A DNA stretch of 64,000 bases from Streptomyces rishiriensis (GTDB lineage Bacteria; Actinomycetota; Actinomycetes; Streptomycetales; Streptomycetaceae), in the NCBI RefSeq assembly GCF_003112535.1, contig NZ_BEWA01000008.1:62001-126000 (forward strand), read 5' to 3'. A program made the position numbers and the translations under genes. The number at the start of each line of letters is the position of its first letter. Position 1 is the stretch's first letter. The notes under the pieces are model-generated. The model made no database searches. It had not been told where the DNA came from and saw only the letters and a program-made list of their open reading frames with translations. Shown here in pieces: positions 1 through 7,390 of this stretch.

Positions 1-323
1 ACCTCGCCGGTGCCGTCGACATGGCCCTGCACGATGTGCCCGCCGAGGCGGGCGCCGACGGCGGTGGGGCGTTCGAGGTTGACCGGGGAGCCGACGCCGA
101 GCGCGCCGAGGCTGGAACGGTTCAGGGTCTCCGCCATGACGTCGGCGGTGAACTCGTCGCCCTCGTTCTCGACGACGGTGAGACAGACTCCGTTCACGGC
201 GATGGAGTCGCCGTGCTTCGCGCCGTCGGTCACGACGGGGCCGCGGAGCCGGAAGCGAGAGGCGTCGCCGAGATTCTCGACGGCGGTGACCTCACCCAGC
301 TCTTCGACGATTCCGGTGAACAC
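1..323 (-). CDS. ribE: Riboflavin synthase alpha subunit, N-terminal part (runs off the window edge)
   Basis: Riboflavin synthase catalyses dismutation of two 6,7-dimethyl-8-ribityllumazine molecules to riboflavin and a pyrimidinedione, the last step of flavin synthesis in the cytosol. The visible part begins with the family N-terminus MFTGIVEELGEV and contains the first lumazine-binding repeat, with VNGVCLTV and the GGHIVQGHVDG stretch. About 107 residues are present; the family is usually near 200, so the C-terminal half lies outside the window. The GTG start is chosen because the protein begins at the conserved FTGIVEE and AGGAGG lies 9 nt upstream. An FMN riboswitch lies in its leader, so expression should fall when FMN is plentiful. 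Identification is secure. Confidence 0.95.
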   Translation of the reverse strand, partial: MFTGIVEELGEVTAVENLGDASRFRLRGPVVTDGAKHGDSIAVNGVCLTVVENEGDEFTADVMAETLNRSSLGALGVGSPVNLERPTAVGARLGGHIVQGHVDGTGE

Positions 324-418
324 TTCCCGGGTCCTCCTGCCTCTTCGGGCACGGACTCCGGGGCCTGTCGATGACGACAGCAGGTACGGGCGAGAGCACC
401 GGGGGCGACGCCGGACAG

Positions 419-436
419 ACTCGTCCGCGGACGAGT
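419..436 (-). terminator. Possible expression-platform hairpin of the FMN riboswitch
   Basis: This is a perfect 18-nt palindrome, ACTCGTCCGCGGACGAGT, between the aptamer and the ribE start. A hairpin here could be part of the switching region. There is no clear U-tract, so a terminator role is an inference. Confidence 0.35.
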
Positions 437-469
437 ACGTATACGGCGGCGCGCACGAATGCCCGCCCG

Positions 470-595
470 CCGCGCACTGCCTCCCATCCGGACTTTAACC
501 GTCGGTCCAGGAATTTCACCTGGTCAACCGGCCGCTGGAAGCGGCCGGGTCGCGGACTGTAACCGCCGGTTCGGACTTTCACCGACCCCGGAGTG
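470..595 (-). promoter_or_regulatory. FMN riboswitch (RFN element) upstream of ribE
   Basis: Read on the minus strand, this stretch has the conserved RFN blocks in order: GGTCGGTGAAAGTCCG, CCGGCGGTTACAGTCC, a variable GC-rich arm, GACCAGGTGAAATTCCTGG, then CCGACGGTTAAAGTCCGGAT with GGGAG. This is the FMN aptamer that controls riboflavin genes in many bacteria. It lies about 150 nt upstream of ribE on the same strand. The ends are approximate. Confidence 0.95.
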
Positions 596-724
596 CGCTG
601 CTTTAGGTACAGGGCCAGTGTGCCACGCCCGATCGGGGTCCATACAGGTGAACTGTGTGGGGTGGCTCACAGAGCGTCGCGACGAAGCGCGCGTCCGTCA
701 CCACGGCGTTTCAGCCCTCGGCAA

Positions 725-768
725 TTGGTCCATACCTATTGACGCTTTGGTCTAGTCCTTTCTAGGGT
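725..768 (+). promoter_or_regulatory. Promoter with 12-13-bp direct repeats resembling Streptomyces chitinase promoters
   Basis: TTGACG (739-744) and TAGGGT (763-768), 18 nt apart, form a vegetative-type promoter on the plus strand. Two direct repeats, TTGGTCCATACCT (725-737) and TTGGTCTAGTCCT (747-759), start 22 bp apart and flank or overlap the -35 box. Paired TGGTCTAGACC-like repeats at this place are typical of Streptomyces chitinase promoters, which respond to chitin oligomers and DasR. No chitinase follows; the next gene is the sigma factor at 862. The promoter elements are seen directly; the chitinase link is inference. Confidence 0.6.
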
Positions 769-861
769 CGAGGCGTGCGGCCCGGCGGCGGTGACGACGG
801 CCCTTGCCCGCCGCCGGGTCCCCTCGTCCGGCCGCTCGCGCGGCTCTGGCAGGGTGACCCC

Positions 862-1842
862 ATGACGACCGCGAGCGCCGACGAGTTCGAGGGCCACCGT
901 CCCCGCCTGTTCGGGCTGGCCTATCGGATGCTCGGGTCGGCCCACGAGGCCGAGGACGCGGTCCAGGACGCCTATCTGCGGTTCAGCGGCGCCGACCGCG
1001 CGGGGATCGCGCACCCGGGGGCATGGCTGGCCAGGACCGTCGCCAACCTCTGCCTGAACCGGCTGACCTCGGCGCGGGCGCGCCGCGAGACCTACGTCGG
1101 CACCTGGCTGCCCGAGCCGGTGGTCACCTCCGACGGCACGCTCGGCCCCCTGGAGTCGGCGGAGCAGCGCGAGGCGGTCTCTCTGGCGATGCTGGTGCTG
1201 CTGGAGCGGCTCACGCCCACGGAGCGGGCGGTGTACGTGCTGCGGGAGGCGTTCGGGCACCCGCACCGCGAGATCGCCGAGGTCCTCGGTCTGAGCGAGG
1301 TCAACTGCCGCCAGCTGCACCGGCGGGCCGAGCATCGGCTCGCGGCCGCGGAACGGCGCTTCGAGGCTGCCCCCGCCCGCCGGGAGGAGCTGGTCTCCTC
1401 GTTCGTCACGGCCGCCCGGGACGGGGACCTGGACCGGCTGGAGAGACTGCTCGCCGAGGACGTGATCTGGTGGAGCGACGGCGGCGGCCGGGTCACGGCG
1501 GCCCTGCGGCCGATCCTCGGACGCGAGAAGGTGCTGCGCTTCCTGGCCGGCGTCTCCCGGGGCCTTCCGGCCGGCATCGCCTACGGCGTGGTCGAGCTCA
1601 ACGGCACGCCCGGCGTGCTCGTCCGGGACGGCGACAAGCTCATGATGGCCCTCGGCTTCGAGATCCTCGACGGGGAGATCGCGGGGGTGCACGCGGTGCT
1701 GAATCCGGACAAGCTGGGCTTCGTGGAGCGCCAGTCGGGCCGGGCGCAGCGGCGGTTGTCACATTCCGTGGCGCCGCTCGGTCCCAGCTGCGAAGGGCGC
1801 TCCGACCGGGAGCGTCCGGCAACCGAAGGGACCGAACGATGA
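862..1842 (+). CDS. sigJ: ECF41-family RNA polymerase sigma factor (SigJ-type) with SnoaL-like C-terminal domain
   Basis: This is an extracytoplasmic-function sigma factor that directs RNA polymerase to its own promoter class. Region 2 lies at about residues 9-75 (LFGLAYRMLGSAHEAEDAVQ), region 4 at about 105-165 with an HTH (HREIAEVLGLSEVNCRQLHRR), and a SnoaL-like regulatory domain at about 175-285. The two ECF41 hallmarks are present: WLPEP in the linker (82-86) and NPDKL near the end (281-285). In ECF41 proteins the fused C-terminal domain replaces a separate anti-sigma factor. After NPDKL the frame stays open for about 40 more residues of coding-poor character, which run through a predicted promoter. 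ATG 862 is chosen for its fit to region 2; GTG 775 is also in frame. The stop overlaps the next start (ATGA). Confidence 0.9.
   Translation: MTTASADEFEGHRPRLFGLAYRMLGSAHEAEDAVQDAYLRFSGADRAGIAHPGAWLARTVANLCLNRLTSARARRETYVGTWLPEPVVTSDGTLGPLESAEQREAVSLAMLVLLERLTPTERAVYVLREAFGHPHREIAEVLGLSEVNCRQLHRRAEHRLAAAERRFEAAPARREELVSSFVTAARDGDLDRLERLLAEDVIWWSDGGGRVTAALRPILGREKVLRFLAGVSRGLPAGIAYGVVELNGTPGVLVRDGDKLMMALGFEILDGEIAGVHAVLNPDKLGFVERQSGRAQRRLSHSVAPLGPSCEGRSDRERPATEGTER
1758..1785 (+). promoter_or_regulatory. Predicted ECF41/SigJ-dependent promoter inside the 3' end of the sigma gene
   Basis: GTCACA (1758-1763), a 16-nt spacer, then GGTCCC (1780-1785). The promoter class reported for mycobacterial SigJ and other ECF41 sigma factors is GTCACA with a 16-nt spacer and CGTCCT, so the -35 matches exactly and the -10 has two differences. 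It lies 54 nt upstream of the oxidoreductase start, the usual ECF41 target. Function is inferred. Confidence 0.55.
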
Positions 1843-2582
1843 CCACGATCCTGGTGACCGGCGGCACCGGCACCCTCGGCCGGCTCGTCACCGAGCGGCT
1901 GCGGGCCGACGGGCACGAGGTGCGGGTACTGAGCCGCCGCACCCCGCCCTACGCCGTCGACCTGCGCGAGGGCGGAGCGCTGCTGGACTCGGCCGTGGCG
2001 GGCGTGGACACCGTGGTGCACTGCGCGAGTTCGCCGCGCGGCGGTGACGAGCGGGCGGCCGGGCATCTGATCGCCGCCGCGCGCCGGGCCGGGGTGAGGC
2101 ATCTGGTCTACATCTCGATCGTCGGGGTGGACCGGGTGCCGTACGGCTACTACCGGGCGAAGCTCGCCGTGGAGAAGCTGGTGGAGGAGTCGGGGCTGGG
2201 CTGGACGGTGCTGCGCGCCACCCAGTTCCACGACCTGCTGGTCCAGGCGTTCCAGGCGCTGGCCAGGGTGCCGGTCCTGCTGCTGCCCGCCGGGGTGAGC
2301 GCTCAGCCGGTGGAGGTGGCCGAGGTCGCCGACCGGCTCGCGGAACTGGCGGTCGGCGCGCCCGCCGGACGGGCCGAGGACATGGGCGGCCCCGAAGTGC
2401 GCACCGCGGAGTCGCTGGCCCGCGCGTTCCTGAAGGCGAGCGGCCGGCGGTGCGCCGTGCTGAACGTGCCCCTGTTCGGCGCTGCCTACCGGGGCTTTTG
2501 CTCGGGCGGTCATCTCGCCCCGGAGCGGGCCGTCGGCAAGGGCACGTTCGAGGACTACCTGGCGACGCGCATCCGTCGCTGA
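1839..2582 (+). CDS. NAD(P)-binding oxidoreductase/epimerase, NmrA/SDR type, ECF41 partner
   Basis: This is a 247-residue atypical short-chain dehydrogenase/NmrA-like protein, cytosolic, with unknown substrate. The Rossmann fold is shown by ILVTGGTGTLGRLV at residues 4-17. HCASSPRG and the YYRAK motif (about residues 107-111) match the extended-SDR active-site layout. There is no catalytic Ser/Tyr certainty from sequence alone, so it may bind the nucleotide as a sensor rather than act as an enzyme. Genes of this kind, along with carboxymuconolactone decarboxylases, are the standard neighbours and targets of ECF41 sigma factors. It overlaps the sigma gene by 4 nt and has its own predicted GTCACA promoter. 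It converges with the ROK gene, overlapping 28 nt at the 3' ends. Confidence 0.85.
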   Translation: MTTILVTGGTGTLGRLVTERLRADGHEVRVLSRRTPPYAVDLREGGALLDSAVAGVDTVVHCASSPRGGDERAAGHLIAAARRAGVRHLVYISIVGVDRVPYGYYRAKLAVEKLVEESGLGWTVLRATQFHDLLVQAFQALARVPVLLLPAGVSAQPVEVAEVADRLAELAVGAPAGRAEDMGGPEVRTAESLARAFLKASGRRCAVLNVPLFGAAYRGFCSGGHLAPERAVGKGTFEDYLATRIRR

Positions 2583-4003
2583 GCCGCCTCCGGCAGGCCG
2601 GGGGCTTCCCGCGCACCGCTGCCGAACAGTTCGTCCTGCGCGGACTCGCGGGCCGTGAGCAGCGCCCCGCGCAGGACCGCTCCGCCGCCGAGGGCGCTGG
2701 GGCGCACTTCCGTGGGCAGGGGAGCCATCAGGCGCAGCCGACGCGCCACCCGGAGCGCCAGCTCTTCGCCGCCGGCCTGGCCGACCTCCCCGCCGAGGAC
2801 CACACAGCCGGGGTCGAGGACCGCGACGACGGAGGCGACGCCGAGGGTCAGACGGTCGGCGAGGGCGTCGAGGAACCGGTCGGCGCGCGCGTCCGGGCGC
2901 CGGTCGGCAGCGACGGGGCCGACAGCTACCGGGTCGGCGGGGTCGGCCCCGGGATCCGGGACGTCCGTGGCGTCCCGGAGCGGGTCGGCCCCGTCCTCCG
3001 GAGACCGGTCGGCGGGGGCAGCGTGCGGAGACCGGTCGGCGGGGGCAGCGTGCGGAGACCGGTCGGCGGGGGCGGGCGGAAGCCGGGGGGCCGGGGTGGT
3101 GCGGACCGTGTCCACCGCCCGGCGCACCAGCTCCGCCGCCACCGGCTCGTCGGCGCGCGCCCGTGCCGTCAGGCCGTGCTCCGCCGCCAGGGCGGTGATC
3201 GCCGCCGAGCCGGCCAGGGAGTGGAACCCGCCCTCGCACCCCGTGGCCGAGGGCAGGCCGTCGGTGCCGGGCACCGGCAGGAAGCCGATCTCGCCGGTGC
3301 CGCCGGAGGCTCCCCGGCGCAGGCCGCCGTCCAGCACGACGGCCGCGCCGATGCCGTGACCGAGCCACAGCAGGACGAAGGTGTCGCGGTCCCGGGCGCA
3401 GCCCTCGCGCTGCTCCGCGAGGGCTGCGAGGTTGGTCTCGTTCTCGACGTGTGCGCGGGCGTCCGGGAACCGTTCCTGCAGAGCGGCCACCAGCCGGCGG
3501 TGCCATTCGGGCAGCCCGCTGGAGTCGCGCAGTTCGCCGCTCACCGGGTCGATCAGACCGGGCGCGCCGATGCCCAGGGTGTGCAGCGGGTCGGCCCCGG
3601 CCTCCTTCGCCGCCCGCTCGACCAGGGTGACCGCCCGCTCGACGGCCGTCCCGGTGCCGGTGTCGCCGCCGATCGGCACGGACGCCTCGGCCAGCACCCT
3701 GCCGACGAGGTCGGAGACGAGCACCGCGACCCCCTCGGTGCGCACGTCCAGGGCGGCCAGATGGGCGCGCCCCGCGACGATGCCGTAGAGCTTCGCGTTC
3801 GGCCCGCGGCGCTGCTCGCCCGTCTCCCCCGCGACCTCGATCAGCCCGGAGGCGGTGAGGCGTTCGACGAGGTCGGCGACCGTGGGCCGGGACAGACCGG
3901 TGAGCTGTTTCAACTGCCCTGCCGTCAACGGGCCTTCGCGTTGCAGCAGCCGCAGGGCGAGCCGGTCGTTGATGACCCGGGCGGTGCTCGGGGATGCGGG
4001 CAT
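2555..4003 (-). CDS. ROK-family transcriptional repressor with an in-frame 9-residue repeat insertion
   Basis: This is a sugar- or ligand-responsive repressor of the NagC/XylR (ROK) family. The N-terminal winged HTH is at about residues 20-65 (LTAGQLKQLTGLSRPTVADLVERL). The ROK domain follows, with LGIGAPGLIDP, the HGIGAAVVLDGGL segment and GEIGF. The zinc-binding CxCxxxGC segment usual in ROK proteins is reduced here to ATGCEGG, so zinc binding may be lost. A Pro/Ala/Asp-rich insertion at about residues 305-375 contains tandem RSPHAAPAD repeats, which makes the protein (482 residues) longer than the usual ~400. It is divergent from an MFS gene and a perfect inverted repeat lies between them, so it probably represses the transporter and itself. 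Confidence 0.9.
   Translation of the reverse strand: MPASPSTARVINDRLALRLLQREGPLTAGQLKQLTGLSRPTVADLVERLTASGLIEVAGETGEQRRGPNAKLYGIVAGRAHLAALDVRTEGVAVLVSDLVGRVLAEASVPIGGDTGTGTAVERAVTLVERAAKEAGADPLHTLGIGAPGLIDPVSGELRDSSGLPEWHRRLVAALQERFPDARAHVENETNLAALAEQREGCARDRDTFVLLWLGHGIGAAVVLDGGLRRGASGGTGEIGFLPVPGTDGLPSATGCEGGFHSLAGSAAITALAAEHGLTARARADEPVAAELVRRAVDTVRTTPAPRLPPAPADRSPHAAPADRSPHAAPADRSPEDGADPLRDATDVPDPGADPADPVAVGPVAADRRPDARADRFLDALADRLTLGVASVVAVLDPGCVVLGGEVGQAGGEELALRVARRLRLMAPLPTEVRPSALGGGAVLRGALLTARESAQDELFGSGAREAPGLPEAAQRRMRVAR
2999..3073. repeat. 27-bp tandem repeat, 2.8 copies, inside the ROK gene
   Basis: Two exact copies of a 27-bp unit start at 2999 and 3026, and a third copy starting at 3053 matches for 21 bp. 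Because 27 is a multiple of three, the repeat adds nine-residue units to the ROK protein without breaking the frame. It lies in a low-complexity linker, a place where copy number could vary between strains. Confidence 0.9.
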
Positions 4004-4063
4004 GGCGGGAATCCTCCCACGGCCGGGGGGCTCGGCCGACGCGTCGCGACCAGGCCCTCTATT

Positions 4064-4084
4064 TATCAGGCAGGGTTCCTGATA
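4064..4084. promoter_or_regulatory. Candidate ROK operator between divergent ROK and MFS genes
   Basis: TATCAGG (4064-4070), a 7-nt spacer and CCTGATA (4078-4084) form a perfect inverted repeat in an AT-rich stretch that stands out from the GC-rich surroundings. It lies 51 nt upstream of the MFS start and 61 nt upstream of the ROK start. ROK repressors bind inverted repeats of about this form and spacing. Assignment to this regulator is inference. Confidence 0.6.
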
Positions 4085-4134
4085 GTTTACGTCGACGTCG
4101 CGACAAGGCCGCGCGGATCCGGAAAGGGCGAGGA

Positions 4135-5355
4135 ATGAGCGGAGCGGGCGAGGTGGTCCACACCCCCACGGAGGTACGACGGGCCCGCTACGCCGTGGCG
4201 GCCGTGTTCACCGTGCACGGCGCGGTCACCGGTTCGTTCGCCACCCGGGTGCCGTGGATCCAGGACCACGCCGACGTCTCCACCGGGCAGCTCGGGTTCG
4301 CCCTGGCCTTCACCGCGTTCGGCGCGGCCTGCGCGATGCCGCTGGCCGGTTCGATCACCCATCGCTTCGGCAGCCGGGCCGCCCTGCGCGTGCTGCTGGC
4401 GCTGTGGACGCTGTCGCTGACCCTGCCCGCCCTCGCGCCGAACCTGCCGCTGCTGTGCCTGGCGATGTTCACGTACGGGGCCGCGGCGGGCATGGCGGAC
4501 GTCGCGATGAACGCCCTCGGCGTCGAGGTGGAACGGCGGCTCGACCGGTCCATCATGTCGGGCCTGCACGGCATGTGGAGCGCGGGCGCCCTGGTCGGCT
4601 CGGCCGGCGGGACGCTCGCCGCGCACCTCGGCTCGGACGCACGGCTGCACCACACGCTGGCGGCGGCCGTCCTCACCGCGCTCGGACTCGTGGCCTGCCG
4701 ATGGGTGCTGGACATCAGGCCCACCGAGGACGAGGAGCCGCCCCCGCGCTTCGCGCTGCCGCCCCGCTCGGCCCTGCTGATCGGAGCCGTCGGGTTCTGC
4801 GCGGTGTTCGCGGAGGGCGCCAGCCTGGACTGGTCGGCGGTGTATCTGCGCGACCGGCTCGCCTCCTCGGCCGGGGTCGCGGCCGCCTGCACGACCGGCT
4901 TCATGCTCACCATGGCGGTGGCCCGGATCGCGGGGGACGTGGTGGTGAACCGGTTCGGAGCGGTGCGCACCGTGCGCGCCGGGGGCGTCCTGGCCGCGCT
5001 GGGCGGTCTGCTGATCGTCGCCGCGGGGCATCCGGCGGTGGCGATCGGCGGGTTCGGGCTGATGGGGCTCGGCATCGCCGTCGTCGTACCGCTGTGCTTC
5101 GCCGCGGCCGGCCACAGCGGGCCCAACCCCAGCCAGGCCATCGCGGGCGTCGCGACCATCACGTACACCTCCGGACTGGTCGCGCCCAGCCTGATCGGCG
5201 GGGTGGCGCAGGCGACCAGCCTGACGGTGTCGTTCGTCGTCGTGACGGTGCTCACGTGCGGGCTGGTGGCCTTCGCCGGCGTGCTGCGCGGCGGCGAGCG
5301 CACGGGCGCGAAGGTCAGTCCGCGGGCCGAAGCAGTGCCCGGCCCCCGCTCCTGA
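4135..5355 (+). CDS. MFS transporter, YbjJ-like
   Basis: This 406-residue inner-membrane protein has about 12 predicted membrane segments and belongs to the major facilitator superfamily. The stretch FTYGAAAGMADVAMNALGVE followed by LHGMWSAGALVG is typical of the YbjJ/YfkF-like branch. A charged loop (DIRPTEDEEPPP, about residue 190-205) separates the two six-helix halves. Substrate is unknown; linkage to a ROK repressor suggests a sugar or sugar-like compound, either import or export. ATG 4135 has AAGGGCGAGGA just upstream; the frame is open further upstream but lacks family similarity. It is divergent from the ROK gene and converges with the thioesterase gene, overlapping its 3' end by 41 nt. 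Confidence 0.9.
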   Translation: MSGAGEVVHTPTEVRRARYAVAAVFTVHGAVTGSFATRVPWIQDHADVSTGQLGFALAFTAFGAACAMPLAGSITHRFGSRAALRVLLALWTLSLTLPALAPNLPLLCLAMFTYGAAAGMADVAMNALGVEVERRLDRSIMSGLHGMWSAGALVGSAGGTLAAHLGSDARLHHTLAAAVLTALGLVACRWVLDIRPTEDEEPPPRFALPPRSALLIGAVGFCAVFAEGASLDWSAVYLRDRLASSAGVAAACTTGFMLTMAVARIAGDVVVNRFGAVRTVRAGGVLAALGGLLIVAAGHPAVAIGGFGLMGLGIAVVVPLCFAAAGHSGPNPSQAIAGVATITYTSGLVAPSLIGGVAQATSLTVSFVVVTVLTCGLVAFAGVLRGGERTGAKVSPRAEAVPGPRS

Positions 5356-5773
5356 GGGTCTCGCTCCACGGCGCGGGGCGCATGGTCGCCGCGTCCAGCC
5401 GGACGAGGACCCGTTCGCCGCGCGCGTAGGTCAGCGTCCCGTCCGTCGAGCAGAACCGGAAGCCGTACGTCAGCCCGGTGTTGCCGAGCCGCTCCAGCCA
5501 CAGGTGCACGGCGTAGGCGCCCGGCTTGGTGACCGGGGCCTCGTAGCTGACGCGCAGCTCCTTGACGGCGTTGCAGGCGTCGCCGGCCGTGGCCCAGTCG
5601 CCCTCGAAGCGGACGCCGTACTCCTGCCACAGCTCGGTCCAGGCGCGTTCGACCATCAGCGGATAGCGGGCGTTGTGCAGCAGTCCGAGCGCGTCCAGGT
5701 CGTCGAAGTGGACGGTGACGGGGACGAGCCGGCCGTATGTCACAGCGGGGGCGGGCGGGGCTTCGGCGGTCAC
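5315..5773 (-). CDS. Acyl-CoA thioesterase, 4-hydroxybenzoyl-CoA thioesterase (hot-dog) family
   Basis: This 152-residue single hot-dog domain protein should hydrolyse an acyl-CoA thioester in the cytosol. The segment HFDDLDALGLLHNARYPLMV carries the family's D-x-x-G-x-x-(H)N active-site pattern, with Asp followed by LGLLHN. Later parts (VSYEAPVTKPGAYAVHLWL) fit the second half of the fold. The GTG start is preferred because AGGAG lies 8 nt upstream and no family similarity exists before it; the frame stays open for 27 further codons. The acyl substrate is not predictable. It stands alone, convergent with the MFS gene. Confidence 0.85.
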   Translation of the reverse strand: MTAEAPPAPAVTYGRLVPVTVHFDDLDALGLLHNARYPLMVERAWTELWQEYGVRFEGDWATAGDACNAVKELRVSYEAPVTKPGAYAVHLWLERLGNTGLTYGFRFCSTDGTLTYARGERVLVRLDAATMRPAPWSETLRSGGRALLRPAD

Positions 5774-5903
5774 GGCGAGCACTCCTGGGCGTGTATGAGG
5801 AAACGACCACCATCCTAAGCCGCCCCTAAGCGGTCGCTCACCGCCCTCTCGCACGTGAGAATGACCGGGAGAGCCGCTCCCTCACGAAGGCGAACCCGCA
5901 ACC

Positions 5904-7283
5904 ATGGATCTCGGCGTCCGCTGGAAACTGCACGGCGACGGACGCACCCCTGCGCCCGGCGCGGTGGTCCGCCCCGACGAACGGCTGTCCTGGCCGCGCA
6001 CGGCCGGCCTCGGCGCCCAGCACGTGGTGGCCATGTTCGGCGCGAGTTTCGTGGCGCCGGTCCTCATGGGCCTGGACCCCAACCTCGCCATCATGATGTC
6101 CGGCGTCGCCACCGTCGTCTTCCTGCTCGCGACCCGCGGCCGGGTGCCCAGTTATCTCGGGTGCTCCCTGTCCTTCGTGGGCGTGGCGGCGGTCATCCGG
6201 GCGCAGGGCGGGACGAGCGCCACGGTCACCGGAGCGGTGTTCGTCGTCGGGGTCGCGCTGTTCGCCGTCGGCCTGGCCGTGCAGCGCTTCGGGGCGCGGA
6301 TCATCCACGCCGCGATGCCGCCGATCGTGACGGGCGCCGTGGTGATGCTGATCGGCTTCAACCTCGCGCCGGTCACCGCCTCGACCTACTGGCCGCAGGA
6401 CCAGTGGACCGCGCTGCTGGTGATGGCGTTCACCGCCGCGGCCGTGGTGTGTCTGCGCGGGTTCTGGTCCCGCATCGCCATCTTCCTCGGGCTCGTCCTC
6501 GGATACGCCGTCTCCTGGGCGTTCGACCGGATCTTCGGCCGGATCCACTCCGCCGACGCGAGCGGCAAGGTCACCGACCACTGGCGGCTCGACCTGTCCG
6601 GCGTCGGTCACGCCGACTGGATCGGCCTGCCGCCCTTCCACGGCCCGTCCTTCGACTGGTCGGCTGCCCTGGTGGCCCTGCCCGTCGTCATCGCGCTGGT
6701 CGCGGAGAACGCCGGGCACGTCAAGGCGGTCGGCGAGATGACCGGCGACGACCTGGACGACCGGCTCGGCACGGCGATCTCCGCCGACGGCGTCGGCTCG
6801 ATGCTGTCCACCGCCCTGGGCGGGCCGCCCAACACCACCTACTCCGAGAACATCGGCGTGATGGCCGCGACCCGCGTCTACTCGACGGCCGCCTACTGGG
6901 CCGCCGCCGGGTTCGCCCTCCTGTTCGGTCTGTGCCCGAAGTTCGGCGCGATCGTCGCCGCGGTCCCCGGCGGCGTCCTCGGCGGGATCACCGCCATCCT
7001 GTACGGCATGATCGGCCTGCTCGGCGCGCAGATCTGGATCAACGCCGGCGTCGACCTGCGCAACCCGCTGAACCTGGTGCCGGCCGCGGCGGGCATCATC
7101 ATCGGCGTCGGCAACGTCACGATGACGTTCACCGACACGTTCTCGCTGAGCGGCATCGCGCTCGGCACCGTCGTCGTCATCACCGGCTACCACGCACTGC
7201 ACGCGTTCGCGCCCGCCCATCTCACGACGCAGCGACCGCTGCTGGACGAAGGCACCAGCAGCTACGACGACGCCGGTTCGTAG
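5904..7283 (+). CDS. Nucleobase:cation symporter, NCS2 family (uracil/xanthine-permease type)
   Basis: This 459-residue membrane protein probably imports uracil or a purine base with protons. The NCS2 signature GGPPNTTYSENIGVMA is complete at about residues 310-325. LVAENAGHVKAVGEMTG (about 265-281) contains the Glu that contacts the base in UraA-like proteins. There are about 14 hydrophobic segments, as expected of the fold. The YSEN form of the signature, rather than xanthine-type Q-N variants, favours uracil. The gene is monocistronic, starting about 130 nt from the divergent thioesterase. It lies far from the pyr operon, so co-regulation is not evident. Confidence 0.9.
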   Translation: MDLGVRWKLHGDGRTPAPGAVVRPDERLSWPRTAGLGAQHVVAMFGASFVAPVLMGLDPNLAIMMSGVATVVFLLATRGRVPSYLGCSLSFVGVAAVIRAQGGTSATVTGAVFVVGVALFAVGLAVQRFGARIIHAAMPPIVTGAVVMLIGFNLAPVTASTYWPQDQWTALLVMAFTAAAVVCLRGFWSRIAIFLGLVLGYAVSWAFDRIFGRIHSADASGKVTDHWRLDLSGVGHADWIGLPPFHGPSFDWSAALVALPVVIALVAENAGHVKAVGEMTGDDLDDRLGTAISADGVGSMLSTALGGPPNTTYSENIGVMAATRVYSTAAYWAAAGFALLFGLCPKFGAIVAAVPGGVLGGITAILYGMIGLLGAQIWINAGVDLRNPLNLVPAAAGIIIGVGNVTMTFTDTFSLSGIALGTVVVITGYHALHAFAPAHLTTQRPLLDEGTSSYDDAGS

Positions 7284-7390
7284 GCGCGCGACGGGCCGAA
7301 CCGGCCGGGGCGGCGGGCTCGTTCCCCCGTTCCGGGGAAGCGTCGGGCTCGCCGACCCGCGGGACCTCCCAGGACTGCGACCCTGCCCCC

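Noticed and set aside
725..775. Leaderless start of the sigma factor at GTG 775
   Set aside because: GTG 775 is close to the predicted start site, but residues before ATG 862 are Pro/Gly/Arg-rich without similarity to sigma region 2, so ATG 862 is preferred.
2999..3073. Regular repeats that might suggest a CRISPR array
   Set aside because: The units are contiguous without spacers and are translated in frame; the same holds for non-spacer repeats at 30161-30260 and 22858-22912.
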